Origin: an uncultured Bacteroidales bacterium
GTDB taxonomy: Bacteria; Bacteroidota; Bacteroidia; Bacteroidales; Bacteroidaceae
NCBI GenBank assembly: GCA_937995875.1
Contig: CALKIW010000193.1
Coordinates: 1 to 14,942, forward strand
Length of the DNA stretch: 14,942 bases
Reading direction: 5' to 3'
The position numbers and the translations under genes are program-made. This document shows positions 8,064 through 14,927 of the stretch, piece by piece. How positions within the stretch are numbered: position 1 is the first letter of the stretch; each line of letters begins with the position of its first letter. Below the pieces are notes generated by a model, which had not been told where the DNA came from, did not search any database, and saw only the letters and a program-made list of their open reading frames with translations.

Positions 8064-8591
8064 TTATTTCAGCACCTTTCCATACGCGTATCCACCAACT
8101 CCTGCTGCGATGATAATCCATATCGGATTGACGTGCAGGCCCCAAATGAGCAGCGCTGAGAGGATAGGAATCCAACAGTTGGCAAAATTGATATTTGCAT
8201 TTTTGGCCAAATTGAATGTCGGGACAGCGATCAGTGCCACCACGGCGGGGCGAATCCCCCGAAACATCGCGGCTATCCACCCCACGTTCATGAACTGGTG
8301 GAAGAACAGAGCGATGAGCAGAATGATGAGAAAGGAGGGTAGGGCGGTGCCCAGCGTGGAGCAGAGCGCTCCCCACCTGCCGCGTAGCTTATAGCCAATG
8401 AATGTGGAGATATTGATGGCAAACACGCCCGGACAGCTCTGGGCGATGGCAATGAGGTCGAGAAACTCACTTTTCTCAATCCATTTGTGCTTGTCTACAA
8501 CCTCACTCTCTATAATAGGAATCATGGCGTATCCACCACCGAGTGTGAATGCGCCAATCTTGAAGAAGGTCTGAAAAAGGGTTTTGTACAT
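8064..8591 (-). CDS. chrA: Short-chain chromate transporter family (CHR) protein, first subunit
   Basis: A 175-aa membrane protein with a single CHR domain, the likely partner of the protein at 7327-7902. Visible motifs are TLGGGYAMIP (residues 16-25), AIAQSCPGVFAIN (48-60) and FRGIRPAVVAL (110-120), at the positions expected for the family. Five or so hydrophobic helices are evident. The frame stays open upstream to 8684, but that extension reads through the left arm of an inverted repeat and has no family resemblance, so the ATG at 8591 is used. No Bacteroidetes -7 box is visible between purL and this start, so expression may depend on read-through from purL past the hairpin at 8611-8707. 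Confidence 0.88.
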   Translation of the reverse strand: MYKTLFQTFFKIGAFTLGGGYAMIPIIESEVVDKHKWIEKSEFLDLIAIAQSCPGVFAINISTFIGYKLRGRWGALCSTLGTALPSFLIILLIALFFHQFMNVGWIAAMFRGIRPAVVALIAVPTFNLAKNANINFANCWIPILSALLIWGLHVNPIWIIIAAGVGGYAYGKVLK

Positions 8592-8610
8592 GCTTTGACG
8601 TTTTTGGAGT

Positions 8611-8707
8611 AAAGGAGTTGAGAAGTCGAGAGTTTGAGCCCATTCTTTTGCCACATCATGCTGTATGGGTGACCTTGGGCTCAACTTCCTGACATCCCAA
8701 CTCCTTT
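8611..8707. repeat. 97-bp inverted repeat made of octamers, between purL and the CHR genes
   Basis: The 32-nt arms at 8611-8642 and 8676-8707 flank a 33-nt centre. Arm ends are identical (aaaggagttg and ttgagccca) and the middles partly match. Both arms are built of degenerate octamers: caacttcc, tgacatcc and caactcct on the plus strand, and caaactct, cgacttct and caactcct on the minus strand. The right arm ends 7 nt from the purL stop codon. It could fold as a long hairpin in the purL transcript. It has no transposase and is best described as a palindromic repeat element. Confidence 0.65.
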
Positions 8708-8714
8708 AACATCC

Positions 8715-11700
8715 TTATTTGAGGTGTTTCTCCACCCATTTACGGGCATTGACAAAAGCCTCCATCCAAGGAGTCACTTCATCGGTGCTGCGCTGAGCCG
8801 GATAATAAGCGTTCTGCCAAGGGAAAATGGCGCGCTCCGGGTGTGGCATCATGGCCAGATGGCGCCCGTCGGCCGAGCAGATACCGGCCACGTTATAGTC
8901 GCTGCCGTTAGGATTGGCAGGATAGTCAGCATAGCTGTATTTGGCCACAACATTGTATTTGTCTTCCGATTCGGGCAGTTGGAATCTGCCTTCGCCGTGA
9001 GCCACCCATATACCGAGCTTATCGCCGCTGAGGCTTCCCAACATCACACTGTTGTTCTGGGGGATGGTCAAGCCGAGGAATTGACTTTCAAACTTATGGC
9101 TCTTGTTGTGCAACATCTGGGCACGATGCTCATGTTCAGGATTGATGAGGTTAAGTTCCACCATCAGCTGACAACCGTTGCAGATGCCGAGACTAAGTGT
9201 GTCTTCGCGCGCATAGAATTTGTCAAGTGCCTCTTTGGCCTTGGGATTGAACAGGAAAGCACCTGCCCAGCCCTTGGCGGAGCCAAGCACGTCGGAGTTT
9301 GAGAAGCCACCGCAGAACACAATCATATTCACATCTTCGAGCGTTTCGCGTCCGCTGATGAGGTCGGTCATCATTACATCCTTCACCTCAAAGCCTGCCA
9401 GCCACAGGGTGTAGGCCATTTCGCGTTCGCCATTGGTACCTTTCTCGCGAATGATAGCTGCTTTCGGAGCTATCTTCTTATTCTCCTGAGCCGGCGCTTG
9501 TCCTTCTGACAGCTGCCCGTTAATTGTTAATTGTGAATTATGAATTATGAATTTTGAATTCATCTTCCATCTATCCGGATTGAGTCCCAGCGATTCAAAG
9601 GTGCCCTTGAACGCATCGTGGAACTTCAATTCCAATGGTTGATGCTTGTAATTGGCAAGGCGCTTGTCGGCCATTCCGTTCATGCTCTGTTCTTTGTCGA
9701 GCAGATAGGAGGTGTGATACCATATTTCGCGCAGTGCATCAATATCAAACTCATGTACAAAGTCGTCTTTCTTAACAACGATCTTGCGGTTTCCGGGCGT
9801 TGGATAAGCTATCTTTGCATAGCCGACTCCATGAGAATCTAAGTAGTCGCGAAGCTCTTTCTTGTGAACATCTGAAACCTGAATTACTACGCCCGGATTC
9901 TCTGCAAACAGCATCTTTACAATATCCTGACTCTCCGTATCGATGTCGTGGAGATTCACGTGCATACCACCTTCGACGTTGGCAAAGGTCATTTCGAGTA
10001 GCGTGGTAATCAGACCGCCGGCTGAAATGTCGTGACCTGCCATAACCCATCCCTTCTTGATGAGTGCCTGAACGATGTTGAAACAGTCGGCAAAGTATTC
10101 GGAATTTTTCACCGTAGGTACGTCGCTTCCAATTTTGCCGAGCGTCTGGGCAAAGGCGGATCCGCCCAATCGCAGTTCGTCAAAAGAGAAGTCGATGTAG
10201 TAGAGCGATGAGTTCTTGTCGTTCACCATCACGGGGCTTACCGTCTTCTTCACGTCGCTCACTTCCGCTCCGCTGGTTACGATAACTGTTCCCGGCGCAA
10301 TGATTTTGTTTCCGTCGGGATATTGTTGTGTCAGGGATAGTGAGTCTTTCCCGGTAGGCACGTTCAGCCCAAGCTCGCAACAGAAGTCCGACAGCGCCTG
10401 TACGGCTTCATAGAGGCGTGCATCTTCGCCTTTTTGGCTGCGGCAGGGCCACATCCAGTTGGCAGAGAGGTTTAAATTTTGCACGGCTGAGGGGTGGGCG
10501 TTGTCGGTAGCGATAGGAGCCCACACGATGTTTGTCAGACTTTCGGCTACGCTTATCACACTGCCGGCGGCAGGGTCGGCCATAGCCACTTGTGGGGCAT
10601 GACCCAACGCGGTGGCGATGCCTTGCTTGCCACGAAAATCGAGGGCCACCACGCCACAGTCGGAAAGTGGCAGTTGAATCTGTCCCTGCGTCTGTTGGCG
10701 AGCCACCTTACCTGTCACAGAGCGGTCTACTTTGTTGGTCAGCCAGTCTTTACAAGCCACAGCCTCAAGTTGAAGCACGTTGCTGACATATTCGTCCAAT
10801 TGGTTATGGAAGGCAGCGGCTTCGGTGTGAGCATCGGTAGTCGTGCCTGTCGCCGTGTCGGAATTGTTAGCTGTCCATTGATTACTGTTCCAATGAGCAT
10901 AGCTGACGTCCTCATAGCGGCGCACAACAGTTTCGTCTGTCATAATCGTTTTGGGCGAATGGCCGAACATTTGAGCCACATCGAGATCGAAGGGTTTCAC
11001 ACCATCACCTTGTACAAAGCTGAAGTGAGCGTCGCCGGTGGTCTCTCCGACAACATAGAGCGGTGCGCGTTCGCGCTCGGCAATCTTTTGCACGTGGTCA
11101 AGGTGCTTCTCGTCGATGAGAAGTCCCATGCGTTCCTGACTTTCGTTGGCAATGATTTCCTTGGCGCTCAAGGTCTTGTCGCCAATGGGAAGTTTGGTCA
11201 TGTCGATTGTTCCACCACAATCTTCCACCAATTCTGAAAGGCAGTTGAGATGACCGGCAGAGCCGTGATCGTGGACGGAAACTACGGGGTTGGTTTCGTC
11301 TTCCACCAATGCGCGCACGAGGTTGTAGGCTCGTTTCTGCATTTCGGGATTGGCCCGCTGAACGGCGTTGAGTTCTATGCCGTTGCTGTATCGACCTGTA
11401 TCTACCGACGATACAGAGCCTCCGCCCAATCCGATGCGGTAGTTGTCGCCACCGACAACCACAATTTTATTGCCTTTATGGGGTTCCTTCTTCAGGCAGT
11501 CGCGCTTTTTGCCGTAGCCCACACCGCCCGCAAGCATGATGACTTTGTCATAACCATAGATTTGGGAGGACTCGTTGCCGGATGTTTTCCCCTGTCCTTC
11601 TGTCGAGAGGGGAGTGCCGTCTGAGAGTGTTGCCGTATCGGCAGACGAAGTTTGGTATTCAAAAGTGAGCACAGAGCCTGTGATAAGGGGCTGCCCAAAC

Positions 11701-12755
11701 TTGTTTCCGAAGTCGGATGCGCCGTTCGACGCCTTGATCAGAATTTGTTTGGGCGTCTGGTATAGCCAAGGCCTTGGGGCAATGCCCTGCTCCCACTTAC
11801 GACCGTCCCCGCCCGATACTTTCTCATTCTCAGCGTCGGAGGAGTTAGGAGATGGGTTTGCAGCTGCGTCGATACGTGGGTAACTGGTCATATATACAGC
11901 TGTTCCTGCAATGGGCCAACTGCCAATCCCACCGCCCATACGGTCGCGAATTTCACCGCCTGTGCCTGTTGCGGCGCCATTGAAAGGCTCTACCGTCGTG
12001 GGGAAGTTATGCGTTTCGGCCTTCAGCGAGATGACACTCTCGATGGGCTTAACTTGGAAAAAGTCACTGGTGCTCTGGTCTGCGGGGGCAAACTGTTCTA
12101 TCACAGGCCCTTGGGCAAAGGCCACGTTGTCTTTATAGGCAGAGAGAATTTTGCCGGGGTTGTCTTTGGTGGTTTTCTTGATCAAGGCAAAAAGACTTGA
12201 TGGGCGTTCCTTGCCGTCGATGATAAACGTTCCACCGAAAATCTTATGTCGGCAATGCTCAGAATTGATTTGGGCAAAACCGAATATTTCCGAGTCGGTC
12301 AGCGGACGCCCGTTTTGCTTTTCAATCTTATGGAGATATTCTATTTCTTCAGGGCTCAGGGCCAGACCTTCCTCCTCGTTAAACTTTTCGAGGCATTCTA
12401 CACGTTTGATAGGCTCCGGCTCGTGGTTTACAGTGAATATCGTCTGGTCCAATCCCTTATACATGCGCTGTAACATGGGATCGTGTTTGGCATCTTCGCT
12501 GTCCACAGGAAAGTATTCCTCTATACGCGAAATGCCATTGAGATTCATGTTCTGGGTGATCTCAACGGCATTCGTACTCCATGGGGTTATCATTTCGCGG
12601 CGGGGCCCAACAAAGAAACCTTCAAGCGTTTCTGTCTGTAGTTGAGTGGCATCGCCAAAAAGCCAACACAATTCTTGAGTTTCCTGCTCACTGGGCTGAT
12701 GGTCAATGGCAGTGGCAATGATATTCTCCTGAGGAGTCTTAAAGAAAAGAATCAT
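8715..12755 (-). CDS. purL: Phosphoribosylformylglycinamidine synthase, single-chain PurL with four extra segments
   Basis: FGAM synthase catalyses the fourth step of purine synthesis in the cytoplasm, using ATP and glutamine. All parts of the large form are present: the N-terminal PurS-like domain, the linker with NSEHCRHK (residues 164-171), two PurM-like halves (GAATGTGGEIRD near 260, NVPTGKDSL in the second half) and a C-terminal glutamine amidotransferase. The amidotransferase has Cys1192 (GICNGCQ), His1305 and Glu1307 (MPHPERA). The protein is 1346 aa, whereas I recall about 1230-1240 aa for Bacteroides. The excess falls in four low-complexity segments: about 297-312, 369-397, 623-645 and 1066-1090. 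The frame is intact and catalytic motifs are untouched, so the enzyme is probably active. The ATG at 12755 follows a Bacteroidetes -7 box by about 37 nt. Confidence 0.96.
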   Translation of the reverse strand: MILFFKTPQENIIATAIDHQPSEQETQELCWLFGDATQLQTETLEGFFVGPRREMITPWSTNAVEITQNMNLNGISRIEEYFPVDSEDAKHDPMLQRMYKGLDQTIFTVNHEPEPIKRVECLEKFNEEEGLALSPEEIEYLHKIEKQNGRPLTDSEIFGFAQINSEHCRHKIFGGTFIIDGKERPSSLFALIKKTTKDNPGKILSAYKDNVAFAQGPVIEQFAPADQSTSDFFQVKPIESVISLKAETHNFPTTVEPFNGAATGTGGEIRDRMGGGIGSWPIAGTAVYMTSYPRIDAAANPSPNSSDAENEKVSGGDGRKWEQGIAPRPWLYQTPKQILIKASNGASDFGNKFGQPLITGSVLTFEYQTSSADTATLSDGTPLSTEGQGKTSGNESSQIYGYDKVIMLAGGVGYGKKRDCLKKEPHKGNKIVVVGGDNYRIGLGGGSVSSVDTGRYSNGIELNAVQRANPEMQKRAYNLVRALVEDETNPVVSVHDHGSAGHLNCLSELVEDCGGTIDMTKLPIGDKTLSAKEIIANESQERMGLLIDEKHLDHVQKIAERERAPLYVVGETTGDAHFSFVQGDGVKPFDLDVAQMFGHSPKTIMTDETVVRRYEDVSYAHWNSNQWTANNSDTATGTTTDAHTEAAAFHNQLDEYVSNVLQLEAVACKDWLTNKVDRSVTGKVARQQTQGQIQLPLSDCGVVALDFRGKQGIATALGHAPQVAMADPAAGSVISVAESLTNIVWAPIATDNAHPSAVQNLNLSANWMWPCRSQKGEDARLYEAVQALSDFCCELGLNVPTGKDSLSLTQQYPDGNKIIAPGTVIVTSGAEVSDVKKTVSPVMVNDKNSSLYYIDFSFDELRLGGSAFAQTLGKIGSDVPTVKNSEYFADCFNIVQALIKKGWVMAGHDISAGGLITTLLEMTFANVEGGMHVNLHDIDTESQDIVKMLFAENPGVVIQVSDVHKKELRDYLDSHGVGYAKIAYPTPGNRKIVVKKDDFVHEFDIDALREIWYHTSYLLDKEQSMNGMADKRLANYKHQPLELKFHDAFKGTFESLGLNPDRWKMNSKFIIHNSQLTINGQLSEGQAPAQENKKIAPKAAIIREKGTNGEREMAYTLWLAGFEVKDVMMTDLISGRETLEDVNMIVFCGGFSNSDVLGSAKGWAGAFLFNPKAKEALDKFYAREDTLSLGICNGCQLMVELNLINPEHEHRAQMLHNKSHKFESQFLGLTIPQNNSVMLGSLSGDKLGIWVAHGEGRFQLPESEDKYNVVAKYSYADYPANPNGSDYNVAGICSADGRHLAMMPHPERAIFPWQNAYYPAQRSTDEVTPWMEAFVNARKWVEKHLK
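9520..9561 (-). repeat. Six AT-rich heptamers inside purL, in frame
   Basis: On the plus strand the segment reads ttaattg twice, tgaatta twice, then tgaattt and tgaattc. That is six units of 7 nt, 42 nt or exactly 14 codons, so the PurL frame survives. It encodes PurL residues from about 1066 (NSKFIIHNSQLTI), directly before the amidotransferase domain. The same heptamer occurs at the left edge of the window in non-coding DNA, so this is a dispersed repeat rather than conserved PurL sequence. Confidence 0.8.
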
Positions 12756-12792
12756 AATCTTTTTACGTTTAAAAAAAGTGGTAATTACCCTG

Positions 12793-12800
12793 CAAAGATA
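12793..12800 (-). promoter_or_regulatory. -7 promoter box for purL
   Basis: On the minus strand TATCTTTG matches the Bacteroidetes -7 consensus TAnnTTTG exactly and lies 37 nt before the purL ATG. The -33 region about 20 nt further upstream (ggttttaag) is a poor match to TTTG, so the promoter is likely moderate or helped by an activator. Confidence 0.6.
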
Positions 12801-13085
12801 CTTGATTTTTTTGTCTTAAAACCTATTTTAAGCTACTTTTTCCCCTTAACTTCTCTTTTATATTAAAATGTAGGGTATAAATAAGGTGGTGTTGTGGCCG
12901 GGAATCGCGTTTTTAAGGAATAGCAAAAAATGTTTGTTATCCCCAGTGTCACTTATAAAAACTGTACACCATCAACTTGATGGAATAAATGTAGATAAAC
13001 TCGGCTTTCGTTTTTGTCACAGGTGGGGAGAGGTTCTCAATCCTTCTTATGCTCTCACATTTTTCGAAAGCCCAATAAATATTTA

Positions 13086-13124
13086 CCCTTCCCTTTTCCT
13101 AAATAAAACAAGAAAAGGGAAGGG
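13086..13124. terminator. Terminator of the BI-1 family gene
   Basis: A perfect 13-bp stem (cccttcccttttc with gaaaagggaaggg) encloses a 13-nt loop. It begins 8 nt past the stop codon of the minus-strand BI-1 gene. On that strand it is followed by taaatattta, which is A/T-rich but not a pure T tract. It separates this gene from purL transcription. Confidence 0.75.
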
Positions 13125-13132
13125 CGAATGTT

Positions 13133-13846
13133 TTAGTCTCTGCTTCCGAATATCCTTAACAGATACAAGAACAGGTTGATGAAATCGAGGTAGAGGCTCA
13201 AGGCGCCCATTAGAGCAATCTTTTGTGCACCTTCGCTCATGTCTACTTGCAAGGCCAGCATCCTCTTGATTTTCTGACTATCCCATGCGGTGAGCCCCAC
13301 GAAAATGGCTACACCGATGTAGCACAGAATCATGTCAAACATGGCACTCTTCATAAAAATATTCACCACTGTAGCGATGATGAGGCCGATGAGAGCCATA
13401 AAGAGGATATTGCCAATCTTCGAGAGGTCGGTCTTGGTAAAATAACCATACGTAGCCATAGCCCCGAATGTGCCGGCAGTGATGAAGAACACTTTGGCGA
13501 TAGAGGTCATGCTGTACACCAGAAATATGCTCGACAAAGTTACACCATTGAGGGCCGAGTAGATGATAAATAGTGTAGTGGCGGTGGTGAGCGACAGCTT
13601 GTTGATGCGTGCCGTAGTGTAGAACACCAATCCCAACTCCACAATAAACAGTACCCAGATGGTCATACTGTTGGCAAAGATCATTCCCATTATGCTTGGG
13701 CTGGTGGCCACGCCGTATGCACAAATACCTGTGATGGCAAGTGCCATAGTCATCCATACGTACACCTTACGCATGAGGGCAGGGAAAACGGCAGAAAGGG
13801 CTCCTTGTCTCTCACGTATAATTTGTTCCAATTCGTTTACTTCCAT
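13133..13846 (-). CDS. Bax inhibitor-1 / YccA-YetJ family membrane protein
   Basis: A 237-aa seven-helix protein of the TMBIM/BI-1 family (UPF0005), whose Bacillus member YetJ is a pH-sensitive calcium leak channel. After a charged N-terminus of about 25 residues, hydrophobic segments lie near 29-49, 52-78, 87-112, 117-137, 144-165, 169-187 and 207-232. The two aspartates forming the family's buried pH sensor are present: Asp189 in TAWDSQKIK and Asp221 in LYLDFINLF. The ATG at 13846 is used because the in-frame TTG at 13885 sits within the -7 promoter box, so it would not be in the transcript. It is transcribed alone, with its own promoter and terminator. Physiological role in this organism is unknown. 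Confidence 0.93.
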   Translation of the reverse strand: MEVNELEQIIRERQGALSAVFPALMRKVYVWMTMALAITGICAYGVATSPSIMGMIFANSMTIWVLFIVELGLVFYTTARINKLSLTTATTLFIIYSALNGVTLSSIFLVYSMTSIAKVFFITAGTFGAMATYGYFTKTDLSKIGNILFMALIGLIIATVVNIFMKSAMFDMILCYIGVAIFVGLTAWDSQKIKRMLALQVDMSEGAQKIALMGALSLYLDFINLFLYLLRIFGSRD

Positions 13847-13882
13847 GTTGTGTCTTGTTTGATTTATATTTTGATTTTGTTG

Positions 13883-13913
13883 CAAATATATGTTTTTTAT
13901 TATTCAAAAGCAA
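13883..13913 (-). promoter_or_regulatory. Promoter of the BI-1 family gene
   Basis: On the minus strand TATATTTG (13883-13890) is an exact match to the Bacteroidetes -7 box, with TTG (13911-13913) 20 nt upstream as the -33 element. The -7 box ends 36 nt before the chosen ATG at 13846, and the spacing fits the consensus. Confidence 0.7.
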
Positions 13914-13975
13914 GAAGCGTGCCATTCTTTTTCTTTTTTTAAGTAATGCAGCATGAAAACAGCGGTGTAATGACA

Positions 13976-14114
13976 TGTACGATATTATTTTCTGCACCTA
14001 CACACGGCTTTCCGAGATTTTATCAGACTTTTATGTTCAGCCGTTGCGGGCAACGGTGTGTATGATGTTATTTTCTGCACCTACACACACGACTTTTCAC
14101 AACATTGTCAGACT
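13976..14114. repeat. Tandem duplication with a period of about 84 nt
   Basis: Positions 13976-14029 and 14059-14114 are two copies. A 21-nt core (13985-14005 and 14068-14088, containing ttctgcacctacacac) is identical, and both copies end in tcagact. The cores are 83 nt apart. A partial inverted copy of the core flank (gaaagccggtgtg, 14128-14140) matches cacacggctttc at 14001-14012. No reading frame crosses it convincingly. The surrounding 13891-14398 shows no gene. Confidence 0.65.
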
Positions 14115-14398
14115 GTCGTGGATGGCAGAAAGCCGGTGTGGGAATCATATTTAGAGGTCTTTTTATTCCAATACACGTGTGTGATTACTCATTCGCGAAA
14201 CTTTAATAAAGCATGAGCTGTTAAGTAGGAAAAATATTGATCAATTTCGTTCAAAACTAAGGCAAAATTCGCGCATACGAAATCAGACAGGCACACGACT
14301 CTAAATACTCGAAAATTAGAGGGGTTTATAAATGACTGATAATCAAATGGTTGCAACGATGCGGCCTATGGGTTGAATTTTTGAGTCTGTTTCTCGTT
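14115..14398. other. Gene-free stretch with the block shared with 6984-7023
   Basis: I see no gene or RNA here. On the minus strand 14346-14309 carries TTGATTATCAG, 3 nt, TTTATA, 9 nt, AATTTT and CGA, the same arrangement as at 6984-7023. In both places the block lies about 50-60 nt from one end of a 22-nt palindrome array, in the same relative orientation. Confidence 0.45.
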
Positions 14399-14508
14399 GC
14401 GGTTAAAGCCTAATGGGAGTGCGGTTGAGCTTCAATGGCGACACGGATCGGCTCTAATTGTATGCCGACAAGGCCTTAGAGGCAATGCGGTTGAGGCTCA
14501 ATCGCAGG
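14399..14508. repeat. Five 22-nt palindromic tandem repeats
   Basis: Units begin at 14399, 14421, 14443, 14465 and 14487, each exactly 22 nt. The fifth unit is the clearest palindrome (gcggttgag, g, ctcaatcgc). Units 1, 2 and 5 begin with gcggtt. Units 3 and 4 are more diverged. This is the same family as 6835-6922. There are no spacers between units, which excludes a CRISPR array. Confidence 0.75.
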
Positions 14509-14668
14509 TGACATACATTTTTTTGAAGTGCCCATCGCTGTATTGGGCAGAAAAACATAGTCCTTTTTGTTCTAAATGAGAAAGCTCAGACGCCCTCGAA
14601 AACAGTTATATTTTTTGACAGAAAGTGGAACATCTTGTATATGCCTTTATTCTTGTGACCTTCCCCGT

Positions 14669-14801
14669 CATTTCCCATTCTTCATTTCCCATTCTTCATT
14701 CCTCATTCTTCGTTCTTCGTTCTTCATTCTTCATTCTTCGTTCTTCATTCTTCATTCTTCGTTCTTCATTCCTCATTCTTCATTCTTCGTTCTTCCCTCT
14801 T
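14669..14801. repeat. Pyrimidine heptamer array, 19 units
   Basis: Nineteen tandem units of 7 nt alternate mainly between cattctt and cgttctt, with catttcc, cattcct and ccctctt variants at the ends and middle. One strand is almost entirely pyrimidine plus periodic A or G. Open frames across it encode only repeats of His-Ser-Ser-Phe-type residues and are not genes. The surrounding 14509-14895 shows no gene. Confidence 0.85.
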
Positions 14802-14895
14802 CCCTAATATATATAATGTGTCTGCTTTTCTTCTCTTGATCTGTGTCAATCATTTGGGTTTTTCTTCAATTATTATCAACTTTTTCTTCAAAACA

Positions 14896-14927
14896 TTTGG
14901 AGGGTTGCTGTTTTTTATATACCTTTG
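14896..14927 (+). promoter_or_regulatory. Strong Bacteroidetes-type promoter pointing out of the window
   Basis: TTTG (14896-14899), a 20-nt spacer and TACCTTTG (14920-14927) match both -33 and -7 consensus elements. The sequence then runs gcactcgctttccgaa to the edge. The box and the following bases resemble what I recall of Bacteroides rRNA operon promoters (TACCTTTGCACCCGCTTT). The transcribed gene lies beyond the window, so its identity is a guess. Confidence 0.65.

Larger units (their letters stand above)
12756..13132. other. Intergenic region between the BI-1 gene and purL
   Basis: This 377-bp gap holds the BI-1 terminator at its right end, the purL promoter at its left end and a perfect 15-nt palindrome, ccatcaacttgatgg (12969-12983), about 170 bp upstream of the purL -7 box. 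The palindrome could be an operator, but nothing else supports that. A plus-strand GTG-started frame across the region has no recognisable features and overlaps the terminator and the BI-1 3' end. I do not call it a gene. Confidence 0.5.

Noticed and set aside
8592..8684. N-terminal extension of the first CHR protein by 31 residues
   Set aside because: The extension translates the left arm and centre of the inverted repeat and precedes the conserved start of the family, so the ATG at 8591 is preferred.
12886..13179. 97-aa plus-strand frame starting with GTG
   Set aside because: It overlaps the BI-1 terminator and 3' end on the other strand, has a rare start and shows no family features.
13847..13885. 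Earlier TTG start for the BI-1 gene
   Set aside because: The TTG is the end of the -7 promoter box (TATATTTG), so it would lie upstream of the transcription start.
14399..14508. CRISPR array
   Set aside because: Units are contiguous 22-mers with no spacers, are degenerate, and no cas genes are nearby.
14399..14580. tRNA or other structured RNA gene
   Set aside because: The palindromes give local hairpins, but no cloverleaf, T-loop motif or CCA end could be assembled.
14576..14839. Plus-strand frames of 60-87 aa across the pyrimidine array
   Set aside because: They merely translate the heptamer repeat into Phe, Ser, His and Ile runs in whichever frame is read.
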